Of a stretch of 64,000 nt of DNA, positions 41,444 through 50,475 are shown in pieces. Position 1 is the first letter of the stretch; every line of letters starts with the position of its first letter. The notes beneath the pieces are model-generated. The model made no database searches. It was not told where the DNA came from and saw only the letters and a program-made list of their open reading frames with translations. The stretch covers positions 4,677,910 through 4,741,909 of the forward strand of contig NZ_HF570108.1 in NCBI RefSeq assembly GCF_000297395.2, written 5' to 3'. This DNA comes from Micromonospora lupini str. Lupac 08 (GTDB lineage: Bacteria > Actinomycetota > Actinomycetes > Mycobacteriales > Micromonosporaceae). The translations under genes and the position numbers were made by a program.

Positions 41444-42049
41444 ATGCGCACCGCCACCAGCCCGTTCGGATCGCGCCGACGCTCGGCCGTTGCCCTCGCC
41501 ACCGCCGCCGCGCTCGTGGCGGTCGGTGCCGCCGGCTGCAGCTCGTCCGACTCGCCGTCTTCCGCCCAGTCAGGCCCATCGGCGTCGGCGAGCGCCGTCG
41601 CCGGCGTGGTCACCATTCGCGACCCGTGGGTGAAGGCTGCCGACGAGGGGATGACGGCGGCCTTCGGGACCCTCGTCAACGACGGCGACACCGATGTCAC
41701 GGTGACCGGTGCCACGACCGACGTGTCGTCGATGGAGCTGCACGAGATGGCCATGAAGGACGGCACGATGGTCATGCGGCAGAAGCAGGGCGGCATCGTG
41801 ATCAAGGCCAGGAGCACCCACGCGTTGGAGCCGGGCGGTGACCACCTCATGCTGATGAGCCTCACCAGGCCCGTCCAGGCGGGCGACGAGTTGACGTTCA
41901 CGCTCACCTTCGCCGACGGCAGGACCCAGCAGTTCAGCGCGGTGGCCAAGCCGTTCACCGGCGCACAGGAGAGCTACGCTCCCGGCCACGGCGAGCCGAT
42001 GACCGGCATGAGCGCCACGCCGGAGATGAGCACGAGCCCGGCATCGTGA
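41444..42049 (+). CDS. PCu(A)C-family periplasmic copper chaperone lipoprotein
   Basis: ATG 41444 follows GGAGGAAGAACCC. The 201-residue protein has a lipoprotein signal (AVALATAAALVAVGAAGCSSS) and the PCu(A)C fold with the copper motif MELHEMAMKDGTMVM...GGDHLMLMSL (His and Met ligands), then a Met/His-rich tail (GHGEPMTGM). These chaperones hand Cu(I) to cytochrome oxidase or other exported cuproproteins. It is first in a tight operon: the DyP gene starts inside its stop (GTGA overlap). Relatives next to DyP peroxidases occur in Streptomyces (ECuC with DtpA). Confidence 0.92.
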   Translation: MRTATSPFGSRRRSAVALATAAALVAVGAAGCSSSDSPSSAQSGPSASASAVAGVVTIRDPWVKAADEGMTAAFGTLVNDGDTDVTVTGATTDVSSMELHEMAMKDGTMVMRQKQGGIVIKARSTHALEPGGDHLMLMSLTRPVQAGDELTFTLTFADGRTQQFSAVAKPFTGAQESYAPGHGEPMTGMSATPEMSTSPAS

Positions 42050-43287
42050 CCGACACGCCGACTGCCCGGCCCGTGAGCAGGCGTGGCCTGCTCACCGGCG
42101 GGGCGCTTGCTGCGGGAGGAGCCCTGGCCGGCGGTGCCGCGATCGCCACGACACGTACCGACGGGGCCGAGCGACCGGACACGGTCGGCGCCGACGCGAC
42201 GCCGGTGGCGAACGTCGGCGGTTTGGTCGAGCCCTTCCACGGCGCGCGACAGGCCGGAGTGGCCACCGAACCGCAGGCGCACGCGTCGTTCGTGGCGCTC
42301 ACCCTGCGGGCCGGCGTCGACCGGACCGCGCTGGCCCGGATGCTGCGACTGCTCACCGACGACGCGGTCCGTCTCACCCAGGGCAAACCCGCGCTGGCCG
42401 ACACCGAGGCCGAACTCGGGCTGCTGCCGGCACGGCTGACCGTGACCTTCGGCTTCGGGCCCGGCCTGTACCGGGCCGCCGGGGTCGACGATCGACGACC
42501 GGCATCGGTCGCCGACCTGCCGTCGTTCCGCGTCGACCGCCTCCAGCCGGCCTGGTCCGGCGGTGACCTGCTGGTGCAGATCTGCGCGGACGACGCGATC
42601 ACCGTCGCCCACGCCCAACGAGTCCTGATCAAGGACAGTCGACCCTTCGCCACCGTCCGGTGGGTCCAGCAGGGCTTCCGGCGCGGCCCCGGCGTCGAGC
42701 CGGGCGGCCACACCCAACGCAACCTGTTCGGGCAGCTCGACGGCACCGCCAACCCGCGGCCCGGCATCGGTCTGGACACTGCCCTCTGGGTGCCGGACGG
42801 CCCGCCGTGGCTTCGCGACAGCACCACAGTCGTGATTCGGCGGATCAGCATGAACATGGAGACCTGGGACCTGCTCGGCCGGACCGATCGTGAACTCGCC
42901 ATCGGCCGGCGCCTCGACAGCGGCGCCCCGCTCACCGGCACCGCCGAGCACGACGAACCCGACTTCGCCGCCACCGGCCCGGACGGCCTCACCGTCATCC
43001 CCGACTTCTCGCATCTGACCCGCGCCCACGTCACCGACGACCGGTTGAAGATCCTGCGGCGGCCGTACAACTACGACGGGGCGCCGACGGCGCAGGGTCA
43101 CGCGGACAGCGGCCTCATCTTCACGTCCTACCAGGCCGACATCGCCCGGCAGTACCTGCCCATCCAACGCCGGCTGGCCGACCGGGACCTGCTCAACGAG
43201 TGGACCACGCCGATCGGGTCCGCCGTCTTCGCCATCCCTCCCGGCTGCCGGCCGGGAGGATGGGTGGGCGAGCAGGTGCTCGCATGA
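42046..43287 (+). CDS. Tat-exported DyP-type haem peroxidase
   Basis: GTG 42046 overlaps the previous stop by 4 nt. The 413-residue product has the Tat signal SRRGLLTGGALAAGGALAGG. The DyP signature GQLDGTANPR (GxxDG, distal Asp) is followed by VIRRISMNMETWDLLGRTDRE and by the proximal-His region DFSHLTRAH; YQADIARQYLPIQRRLADRDLLNEW is the conserved C-terminus. It uses H2O2 to oxidise bulky substrates and is exported with haem bound. Linkage to copper chaperones parallels S. lividans DtpA, which serves maturation of a cuproenzyme; EfeB-like iron uptake is less likely because no efeO or efeU is present. Confidence 0.93.
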   Translation: MTDTPTARPVSRRGLLTGGALAAGGALAGGAAIATTRTDGAERPDTVGADATPVANVGGLVEPFHGARQAGVATEPQAHASFVALTLRAGVDRTALARMLRLLTDDAVRLTQGKPALADTEAELGLLPARLTVTFGFGPGLYRAAGVDDRRPASVADLPSFRVDRLQPAWSGGDLLVQICADDAITVAHAQRVLIKDSRPFATVRWVQQGFRRGPGVEPGGHTQRNLFGQLDGTANPRPGIGLDTALWVPDGPPWLRDSTTVVIRRISMNMETWDLLGRTDRELAIGRRLDSGAPLTGTAEHDEPDFAATGPDGLTVIPDFSHLTRAHVTDDRLKILRRPYNYDGAPTAQGHADSGLIFTSYQADIARQYLPIQRRLADRDLLNEWTTPIGSAVFAIPPGCRPGGWVGEQVLA

Positions 43288-43841
43288 CCGCACCGTCGTC
43301 CCGCTCTGCCGCCGTCCGATTCGGCGCGGCGCTGCTCGCCGTCGTCGTGGCGCTGCTCATCCCGGCCAGCCCGGCCTGGGCGCACAACAGACTTCGGTCG
43401 GCGGCGCCCGTCCAGGAGTCGACAGTGTCCCGCGCGCCCACCGAGATCGTGCTCGAATTCGACGAGCGGCTCGACCCGCCGTTCACCACTGTCGTGCTCA
43501 CCGACGCCGCCAAGCGGAAGATACCCACGGATGACCCGGTGGTCGACGGGGCGAAGGGGTCGGTCCAGGTCACCGGGGCACTGCCGAACGGCAGTTACAC
43601 GGTCGCCTACCGGGTCGTCTCGATCGACGGTCACCCGGTCCAGGGGTCGTACCCGTTCACGGTGGCCGACCCCGCGTCCAGCGCCGCGCCGATCGTCAGC
43701 ACGACGACCGAGGCGCCGTCCGCCGCCGCGTCGGCGAAGAGCGGTGGTCCGGGTGCCGGTGTCCTGGTCGCCGGCGCCGCGCTTGCCATCCTCGTCGTGG
43801 TGGGCGCCGGGCTGCTGCGGCGACGGACGAACCGTCGATGA
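43284..43841 (+). CDS. copC: CopC-domain copper-binding protein with C-terminal anchor
   Basis: ATG 43284 overlaps the DyP stop by 4 nt (ATGA). The signal peptide ends at PAWA, leaving His as mature residue 1 (HNRLRSAAPVQES). With the Asp-His of SIDGHPVQGSYPF this gives the Cu(II) site known in CopC proteins. ALPNGSYTVAYRVVS is the family core. After an Ala/Ser-rich spacer, a TM helix (VLVAGAALAILVVVGAGLL) and RRRTNRR anchor it to the membrane. It presumably passes copper to the CopD domain of the next gene. Confidence 0.93.
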   Translation: MTAPSSRSAAVRFGAALLAVVVALLIPASPAWAHNRLRSAAPVQESTVSRAPTEIVLEFDERLDPPFTTVVLTDAAKRKIPTDDPVVDGAKGSVQVTGALPNGSYTVAYRVVSIDGHPVQGSYPFTVADPASSAAPIVSTTTEAPSAAASAKSGGPGAGVLVAGAALAILVVVGAGLLRRRTNRR

Positions 43842-45907
43842 CCGGACCGCTCCTCGCCCTGCCCGCCGGTCGGTCCCGGTCCGCTGCCCCACGCGCCAGA
43901 TCGGCGGCGTACGACTGGTTGACGGTCGTCGCCGCCTGCGCCTCGGGCGTCGCTCTGCTGCTGCTCGGCCTGCGGGTCGGAGGTGCCCTCACCGCAGCGA
44001 TTCCGGGCCTGCCGGACGCGGGACCGGCCACGACCTGGGCGCTGCCGGTGGTCCGCCTGCTCTCCGACGGCCTCGCCACCGTCACCGTCGGCATGCTGGT
44101 GACCTCGACCTTCCTGCTGCCCGGCGACGAACGGACCGTGTCGCCGCACGGCTACCTGCTGCTCCGGCGAGCGAGCCTCGGCGCGCTGGGGTGGGCGATC
44201 ACGGCGCTGTCGCTGACGGTGCTGACGGTCTCGGACCTGCTCGGCCAACCGCTGGCGACGCTCAGCCCCGCGACCGTCGTCAGTTTCGCCACCACGATCT
44301 CGCAGGGGCAGTCGCTCATGCTGCAGGCCGGGCTGGCCCTGACCGTGGCTCTGCTGGCCCGCGCCGGGGTGTCCCGGGGGCTGGCAGCGACAGTCACGAT
44401 CCTGGCCCTGGTGGCGGTGCTGCCTCCGGCCTTCACCGGTCACTCCGCCGGGGCCGGCAACCACCAGATCGCCGTCACCAGCCTGGCCCTGCACGTCCTG
44501 GCGGCCGCGGTGTGGATCGGTGGGCTCGTCGCCCTGGTGATGGTGCGGCGCAGCCGACTGCTGGCCGAGGCCGCCACCCGGTACGGTCGGCTCGCCCTGG
44601 GCTGCTTCGTCGCCGTTACGGTCAGCGGGCTCGCCAACGCCGCCGTCCGCCTCGGCGCCGTCGACCAGCTCTGGCAGTCCCGGTACGGCTGGCTGGTCCT
44701 CGGCAAGCTCGCCGCCCTGCTGCTCCTCGGCGTGCTCGGTGCGGTACACCGCTCCCGTACCGTGCCGGCGTTGCGGGCCGGGAGGTCCCGGGCGTTCGGC
44801 CGACTGGCCGCCGGGGAGCTGATCGTCTTCGCCGCCACCGTGGGGCTGGCCGTGGCGCTGTCGCGCAGCCCCACACCCATTCCCGACGCCGGCATCGACG
44901 CCGACCCGATCACCGAGCTACTCGGCTTTCCGATGCCCGCCGCACCCACCGCGGGCAACCTGCTCGGCCAGCCGCTGCCGGACATGTTCTTCCTGACCCT
45001 CGGCGCTCTCGGTGTCGGCGGGTACCTGGCCGGCGTGCGTCGGATGCACGTGGCAGGGCACCGCTGGCCGGTCGCCCGAACGGCGAGTTGGCTGGGCGGG
45101 ATGCTCCTGTTGGTGGCGGCCACCGACCTCGGTGTCGCGCGCTACGCGTACGTGCTGTTCAGCGCGCACATGGCACAGCACATGGTGTTGTCGATGCTGG
45201 TGCCGATCCTGCTGGTCGGAGGCGCACCGGTCACGCTGGCCCTGCGCGCTCTGCGCCGACCGACCGACCCGCAGGTACGCGGCGCCCGGGAATGGCTGCT
45301 GATCGCGCTGCACAGCCGTGCCACCAGGCTCCTCACACATCCGCTCGTCGCGCTGGGCATCTACACCGCGAGCCTGTTCGGCCTGTACCTGAGCGACCTG
45401 CTCGGCGTGCTGATGCGCTCGCACCTCGGGCACCTCGCGATGCTCACCCACTTCGTGGTGGCGGGCTGTCTGCTGTTCTGGGTGCTCATCGGCGTCGACC
45501 CGGGCCGCCGACGCCTCCCCCATCCCCTGCTGGTGATCATCCATCTGGCGTCGATGATGGCGCACGGCTTCTTCGGCCTGGTCCTCATGCAGACGACCAC
45601 TGTCATCGCCCCCGGCTGGTACACGGCGGTCCACCCCACCTGGGCGTCGTCGCTGCTGGCCGACCAGAAACTCGGCGCCGGCATCGCCTGGGCGTTCGGC
45701 GAGCTGCCCGCCGTCCTCGTCATGGTCATCCTGATTCGTCAGTGGATTCGCGCCGACCACCGTGAACAGGGCCGCCTCGACCGGGCCGCCGACCGGGCCG
45801 ACGCCACCGGCGCGGAGGACGACCTCGCCCGCTACAACGCTTTTCTCGCCGCGGCCGGACGCACCGACGGCGACCCGGGCCGCGCCGATGGGCCTGACAG
45901 GCCCTGA
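43838..45907 (+). CDS. CopD copper-import domain fused to CtaG-type cytochrome oxidase assembly domain
   Basis: ATG 43838 overlaps the copC stop by 4 nt. The 689-residue protein has about 15 TM helices. The N-terminal half is CopD-like (VTSLALHVLAAAVWIGGLVALVMV, RYGWLVLGKLAALLLLGVLGAVHR). From about residue 385 the caa3_CtaG domain begins (DMFFLTLGALGVGGYLAGV, FSAHMAQHMVLSMLVPILLVGGAPVTLALRAL, HFVVAGCLLFWVLIGVDP, MAHGFFGLVLMQTT). CopD imports copper; CtaG helps insert copper into cytochrome oxidase. The fusion makes import and delivery one polypeptide and occurs in other actinobacteria. Confidence 0.92.
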   Translation: MTGPLLALPAGRSRSAAPRARSAAYDWLTVVAACASGVALLLLGLRVGGALTAAIPGLPDAGPATTWALPVVRLLSDGLATVTVGMLVTSTFLLPGDERTVSPHGYLLLRRASLGALGWAITALSLTVLTVSDLLGQPLATLSPATVVSFATTISQGQSLMLQAGLALTVALLARAGVSRGLAATVTILALVAVLPPAFTGHSAGAGNHQIAVTSLALHVLAAAVWIGGLVALVMVRRSRLLAEAATRYGRLALGCFVAVTVSGLANAAVRLGAVDQLWQSRYGWLVLGKLAALLLLGVLGAVHRSRTVPALRAGRSRAFGRLAAGELIVFAATVGLAVALSRSPTPIPDAGIDADPITELLGFPMPAAPTAGNLLGQPLPDMFFLTLGALGVGGYLAGVRRMHVAGHRWPVARTASWLGGMLLLVAATDLGVARYAYVLFSAHMAQHMVLSMLVPILLVGGAPVTLALRALRRPTDPQVRGAREWLLIALHSRATRLLTHPLVALGIYTASLFGLYLSDLLGVLMRSHLGHLAMLTHFVVAGCLLFWVLIGVDPGRRRLPHPLLVIIHLASMMAHGFFGLVLMQTTTVIAPGWYTAVHPTWASSLLADQKLGAGIAWAFGELPAVLVMVILIRQWIRADHREQGRLDRAADRADATGAEDDLARYNAFLAAAGRTDGDPGRADGPDRP

Positions 45908-45936
45908 CCTCGGAGACCCGATCGTCCACTCTCCCG

Positions 45937-45962
45937 GGAACCACAGGCGTCTCCCGTCCGAC
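45937..45962 (+). promoter_or_regulatory. Candidate ECF-sigma promoter of the PepSY gene
   Basis: GGAAC (45937-45941) and GTCCGAC (45956-45962) are spaced by 14 bp, identical in layout to the candidate promoter at 41383-41408. It lies about 90 bp before the PepSY start. Confidence 0.5.
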
Positions 45963-46053
45963 TACCACTCAGGGCCGACGACACACCACCGGGCGACCAG
46001 ACCAGTACGGGAAACACCAACGGATGCTTCTCCACTAATCCGATCGGATCACC

Positions 46054-47520
46054 ATGTCTCTCACCGAGTTGTCCGGCGCACCGACGTCGGGGCCCTCCAC
46101 CACTGCCGAGAAGCCGGGCCGGCCGGTCCGGCGCACGTCACCGTTCGGCGCGCTGCTGCTGCGGCTGCACTTTTACGCCGGCATCCTCGTCGCCCCGTTC
46201 CTGGTGGTCGCCGCACTGACCGGCCTGGCCTACACCACGACCCCACAACTCGACACGATCCTCTACGGCGACCAGCTGACCGTCGCCCAGGTGAGTGACC
46301 GTCCGCTCCCCCTGGCCGAGCAGATCGGGGCAGCGCGCAACGCACACCCCGACGGCAGCATCACCACCGTGCAACCCGGCGACGGCGACCGGACCACCCG
46401 GGTGGTGTTCTCCCTGCCCGAGCTCGGCGAGAAGCAGCACACCGTCTACATCAACCCGTACACCGCCGAGCCCCAGGGGCAGCTCACCACCTGGTTCGGC
46501 TCCACGCCGGCCGCCACCTGGCTGGACGACCTGCACCGCCACCTGCACCTGGGCACGGTGGGCGAGACCTACTCCGAGCTGGCGGCGAGCTGGCTGTGGG
46601 TGATGGCGCTCGGCGGGGTCATCCTCTGGTGGCGTCGACGCGGCGCCGCCCGAGCCGCCGCTCGGCACCTGCTCGTACCTGACCTGTCCGCGGGCAGGGG
46701 TGTCCGCCGTACCCGGGGCTGGCACGCGACCACAGGCATCTGGCTGACCGTCGGCCTGCTCTTCCTCTCGGCCACCGGCCTGACCTGGTCCCGCTACGCC
46801 GGCGCGAACTTCACCGCCGGACTCGACGCGCTCAGCGCCCGTACGCCGGAGATCTCCACCAGCCTCGCCGCCGTCCCCGTCGAGCCTGCCGGCGGTCACC
46901 ACCACGGTGACGCCGGGGCGGGCGGGACGGTCGAGTCGGCGGCCTTCGATCGGGTCCTGACAGTCGCCCGCGACGCGGGCCTCGCCGGGCCGGTCGAGAT
47001 CACCCCCGCGCCGGCGCCGGGCACCGCCTGGACCGTCACGCAGACCGACAACACCTGGCCGGTCCACAAGGACCGCATCGCCGTCGACCCGGCGACCAGC
47101 ACGGTCACCGCCCGCAGCGACTTCGCCGACTGGCCCCTGCTGGCCCAACTGAGCGGCCTCGGCATCCAGGCCCACATGGGTCTGCTCTTCGGCCTGGTCA
47201 ACCAGATCATGCTCGCCGCGCTCGCCCTCGGCCTGCTCTGCGTCATCGTCTGGGGCTACCGCATGTGGTGGCAACGCCGACCGACCCGCACCGACCGGCC
47301 CGCCCTCGCCGGCACCCCGCCGGCCCGCGGCGGCGTACGCGGCCTGCCGCTCTGGGCACTGCTGATCGGCGTCCCGGTGATCGTGGCGATCGGTTGGGCG
47401 CTGCCCCTGTTCGGGATCACCCTGCTCGCCTTCCTCGTCGTCGACGTCATCGCCGGCGCGGTGACCCGACGCCGACGACCTGCCGCGGCGCCCACCTCCC
47501 CGGCACCCGCCGGCACCTGA
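46054..47520 (+). CDS. PepSY-associated TM protein (PiuB-like)
   Basis: The 488-residue protein has four main TM segments: LLLRLHFYAGILVAPFLVVAALTGLAY, SWLWVMALGGVILWWRRRG, GIWLTVGLLFLSATGLTWSRYAG and LLFGLVNQIMLAALALGLLCVIVWGYRMWWQRR, plus C-terminal helices. The RLHFYAG and LHRHLHLG motifs and the large external loop with a PepSY-like part are typical of PepSY_TM (PiuB/FecR-linked) proteins, implicated in ferric-siderophore or metal reduction at the membrane. It follows the copper operon with its own candidate promoter of the same class. Substrate unknown. Confidence 0.88.
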   Translation: MSLTELSGAPTSGPSTTAEKPGRPVRRTSPFGALLLRLHFYAGILVAPFLVVAALTGLAYTTTPQLDTILYGDQLTVAQVSDRPLPLAEQIGAARNAHPDGSITTVQPGDGDRTTRVVFSLPELGEKQHTVYINPYTAEPQGQLTTWFGSTPAATWLDDLHRHLHLGTVGETYSELAASWLWVMALGGVILWWRRRGAARAAARHLLVPDLSAGRGVRRTRGWHATTGIWLTVGLLFLSATGLTWSRYAGANFTAGLDALSARTPEISTSLAAVPVEPAGGHHHGDAGAGGTVESAAFDRVLTVARDAGLAGPVEITPAPAPGTAWTVTQTDNTWPVHKDRIAVDPATSTVTARSDFADWPLLAQLSGLGIQAHMGLLFGLVNQIMLAALALGLLCVIVWGYRMWWQRRPTRTDRPALAGTPPARGGVRGLPLWALLIGVPVIVAIGWALPLFGITLLAFLVVDVIAGAVTRRRRPAAAPTSPAPAGT

Positions 47521-47603
47521 CACGGCAACTGCCGCCCGGCCGCCCGTTCAGCGGAGGACGGCCGGTGGCCGGGCCGGCAGCGTGCGACGCCGGCGACCGT
47601 CGC

Positions 47604-48647
47604 TCACGTGCCGGTCCCGGCCAAAGGCGCTGTGCTCTGACGCACCACCAGCTTGGGAACGACCAACGGCAGGGGCTGCGGCACCGTGTCGTCGATGGCC
47701 TGGGTGACGGCCGTGATGGCCCGTTGACCGACCGCGTCGAAGTCCTGCTGGATCGTGGTCAAGGGCGGAATCAGATACGCCGCCTCGGGGACGTCGTCGA
47801 ATCCGACGACGGAGATGTCCTGTGGCACCCGCCGCCCATGTTCGTGCAGCGCACGCAGCACACCGATGGCCATCTGGTCGTTGGCGGCGAAGACCGCTGT
47901 GGTCCCGGGCATCTCGCAGATCCGCAGCCCGGCGACGTAGCCGCTGGGGGCCCTCCAGTCGCCCTGGACCGGCTCGGGTGGGCGTAGGCCCGCAGCGGTC
48001 ATCGCCGCGCGCCAACCGTCGCGACGGGCACGGGCCTCCGCCCAGTTGAGTGGGCCGGACACGTGCACGATCTCCCGGTGGCCGAGGTCGAGCAGGTGGT
48101 CGGTCGCCATCCGGGCGCCGAGCACCTGGTCGACGCCGACGGTGACGCTGGCCCTGGACAGGTCGCCCTCCACCACGACGAAGGGGACGCTGGACCGGGT
48201 CATCCGCACCACCTCCAGCGCCTCGTCGTTGCCGGCGATCATCACGACGCCCTCCACGCCGACGCGCATGAGGTGTTCGGTGGCGTCGCTGAGCGCCCGT
48301 ACCGTCACCTCGGAGAGGCTCACCGAGGTGGCGAAGTAGCCGGCCGCGCGGGCGGCGTCCTCGACGCTGCGGTGGATGCTCGTCGGACCGAACAGCGTCC
48401 GGGCCGTGCCGATGATGCCGATCATCCCGGAGCGTCCGCGGACCAGCGCGCGGGCGGCGGTGTTGGGCCGGTAGTCGAGCCGTCGGATGGCCTCGAGAAC
48501 CCGTTCCCGCGTCTCGCGCCTGATGGCGGGCGCTCCGTTGATGACCCGGGACACCGTCTGGTGGGACACGCCCGCCAGGCGGGCGACGTCAGCCATGACC
48601 GGTGGCCGATGGGCGGCCGTCACCACTTTGTCCGCGTGAACTCGCAC
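47604..48647 (-). CDS. LacI-family repressor
   Basis: Starts at GTG 48647, 48626 or 48623 are possible; I list the longest. The HTH is VMADVARLAGVSHQTVSRVINGAPAIRRETRERVLEAIRRLDYRPNTAARAL. The periplasmic-binding-like effector domain shows IGIIGTARTLFGPTSIHRSVEDAARAAGYF and ISVVGFDDVPEAAYLIPPLTTIQQDFDAVG, with PKLVVRQSTAPL at the end. It lies 52 bp after the dehydratase gene and is probably the last gene of the pentose-importer operon, regulating it in response to a sugar or sugar acid. Confidence 0.9.
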   Translation of the reverse strand: MRVHADKVVTAAHRPPVMADVARLAGVSHQTVSRVINGAPAIRRETRERVLEAIRRLDYRPNTAARALVRGRSGMIGIIGTARTLFGPTSIHRSVEDAARAAGYFATSVSLSEVTVRALSDATEHLMRVGVEGVVMIAGNDEALEVVRMTRSSVPFVVVEGDLSRASVTVGVDQVLGARMATDHLLDLGHREIVHVSGPLNWAEARARRDGWRAAMTAAGLRPPEPVQGDWRAPSGYVAGLRICEMPGTTAVFAANDQMAIGVLRALHEHGRRVPQDISVVGFDDVPEAAYLIPPLTTIQQDFDAVGQRAITAVTQAIDDTVPQPLPLVVPKLVVRQSTAPLAGTGT

Positions 48648-48699
48648 TGGCCGGCCGTCCGTTCTTCCATGAGTCGGTTCCTCGTCTGGTCCGCGACCG

Positions 48700-50427
48700 T
48701 CAGTGTGAGTGACGGGGCACCGCGCTGCCGCTGCCACCGACGAGGAAGTCGAGGTCCGCGCCGCTGTCGGCCTGGAGGACATGCTCGCTGTACAGCCGTA
48801 CCCACCCCCGGTCGGCCACCGGCTGTGGTGGTGTCCAGGCGGAACGGCGTTCGGCGAGTTCGGCGTCGTCGACCAGAAGGTCCAGGCGGCGTGTGGTGAC
48901 GTCGACGCTGATCAGGTCGCCGGTGCGCACCAGCGCGAGGGGGCCGCCCACGGACGCCTCCGGCGCCACGTGCAGGACGCAGGTGCCGTAGCCGGTGCCG
49001 CTCATGCGGGCGTCCGAGATCCGCACCATGTCCGTGATGCCGTCGGCGAGCAACCGGCGGGGCATGGGCACGTTGCCCACCTCCGGGAAGCCGGGGTAGC
49101 CGCGTGGTCCGGCGTTGCGAACGACGATCACCGTGTCGGCTGTGACGTCGAGGTCCGGGTCGTCGGCGGCGACGACGTACTCCTCGATCCGGTCGAACAC
49201 GAGCGCCGGGCCGGTGTGCGTGAGCAGGTGCGGGGTGGCTGCGGAGACCTTCAGCACCGCCCCGGACGGCGCGAGCGACCCGCGCAGAACTACGGTGCCC
49301 GAGCCGGCGGGCTGGAACGGCTCCTCCAGGGTGGCGATGACGTCCCGGTTCCAGCACTGGGCGCCGTCGACGTTCTCGGCGACGCTCCTGCCGCTGACGG
49401 TGACGTGGTCCATGTGCAGCAGCGGGGCGAGTTCCCTCATCACCACCGGAAGACCGCCGGCGTAGGCGAAGTCCTCCATCAGGTACGTCCCGGACGGCAT
49501 GAGGTTGACAAGCATCGGCACGTCGGCGGTGAGGGTGTCGAAGTCCTCCAGCGACAGGGGTACGCCGAGGCGTCCGGCGATCGCGAGCAGGTGCACGACC
49601 GCGTTGGTGGAGCCGCCGATCGCGGCGTTTACCCGAACGGCGTTCTCGAACGCCTCCCGGGTGAGCACCGAGGACAGCCGCTGGTCCTCGCCGACCATCG
49701 CGACGATCCGGCGTCCGGCGGCGTGCGCGAGCGCGTACCGCCGGGAGTCGACCGCGGGCACGGCGGCCGCTCCGGGCAGTTGCACGCCCAGCGCCTCGGT
49801 CACGCAGGCCATGGTGGACGCCGTACCCATGGTCATGCAGTGGCCCCGGCTGCGGGACATGCCGACCTCTGCCTCGGCGCAGTCGGCGGCGGTCATCCGG
49901 CCGGCCCGCATCTCCTCCGTGAAGCGCCAGACGACAGTGCCGGAGCCGATGTCCTGGCCGCGGAACTTGCCGTTGAGCATCGGGCCGCCGGTCAACATCA
50001 GCGTCGGCAGGTCGACGCTCGCGGCCCCCATCAGCAGGCCGGGAGTGGTCTTGTCGCAGCCGGAGAGCAGGACCACCCCGTCGAGGGGATTGGCGCGGAC
50101 CGACTCCTCCAACTCCATCGCGAGCAGGTTGCGGTAGAGCATGGTGGTGGGTCGCATGAGCGGCTCGCCGAGGCTCATCGCCGGGAACTCCAGCGGCAGG
50201 CCGCCGCTCTCCCACACGCCCCGCTTCACCGATTCGGCCAGGTCGCGCAGGTGGGCGTTGCAGGGCGTCAGCTCCGACCAGGTGGTGGCGATGCCGATCA
50301 CCGGGCGACCGTCGAAGACGTCGTCCGCGAAACCCTGGTTGCGCATCCAGGACCGATGGATGAACCCGTTGCGGCCCTCCGCACCGAACCACTGCCCGCT
50401 GCGCAGCGACCGATCCGTCGTCGACAT
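48700..50427 (-). CDS. IlvD/Edd-family pentonate (arabonate/xylonate) dehydratase
   Basis: ATG 50427 follows GAGAGG. The 575-residue cytosolic protein has the Fe-S cluster Cys motifs of the family: SELTPCNAHL, LLSGCDKTTPG and SRGHCMTMGTAS. The start RSGQWFGAEGRNGFIHRSWMRNQG is characteristic of the sugar-acid branch (L-arabonate/D-xylonate/galactonate) rather than of IlvD or Edd. It removes water from a pentonate to give 2-keto-3-deoxypentonate. It is co-transcribed with a sugar importer, and the matching next enzymes (XylX-like and semialdehyde dehydrogenase) are encoded at 59.4-62.2 kb. Sugar-acid specificity is inferred. Confidence 0.9.
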   Translation of the reverse strand: MSTTDRSLRSGQWFGAEGRNGFIHRSWMRNQGFADDVFDGRPVIGIATTWSELTPCNAHLRDLAESVKRGVWESGGLPLEFPAMSLGEPLMRPTTMLYRNLLAMELEESVRANPLDGVVLLSGCDKTTPGLLMGAASVDLPTLMLTGGPMLNGKFRGQDIGSGTVVWRFTEEMRAGRMTAADCAEAEVGMSRSRGHCMTMGTASTMACVTEALGVQLPGAAAVPAVDSRRYALAHAAGRRIVAMVGEDQRLSSVLTREAFENAVRVNAAIGGSTNAVVHLLAIAGRLGVPLSLEDFDTLTADVPMLVNLMPSGTYLMEDFAYAGGLPVVMRELAPLLHMDHVTVSGRSVAENVDGAQCWNRDVIATLEEPFQPAGSGTVVLRGSLAPSGAVLKVSAATPHLLTHTGPALVFDRIEEYVVAADDPDLDVTADTVIVVRNAGPRGYPGFPEVGNVPMPRRLLADGITDMVRISDARMSGTGYGTCVLHVAPEASVGGPLALVRTGDLISVDVTTRRLDLLVDDAELAERRSAWTPPQPVADRGWVRLYSEHVLQADSGADLDFLVGGSGSAVPRHSH

Positions 50428-50475
50428 CAGCACACCTCTCTGTTCGTCCGAACGCGTAGCTGGTGGAGGGGGGCC

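Noticed and set aside
38886-41579. An 897-codon minus-strand frame over the kinase and VWA genes
   Set aside because: Antisense shadow with no recognisable domain; the plus-strand genes are unambiguous.
42046-43287. DyP gene as part of an efeUOB iron-uptake operon
   Set aside because: No efeU or efeO homologue is adjacent; all neighbours are copper proteins.
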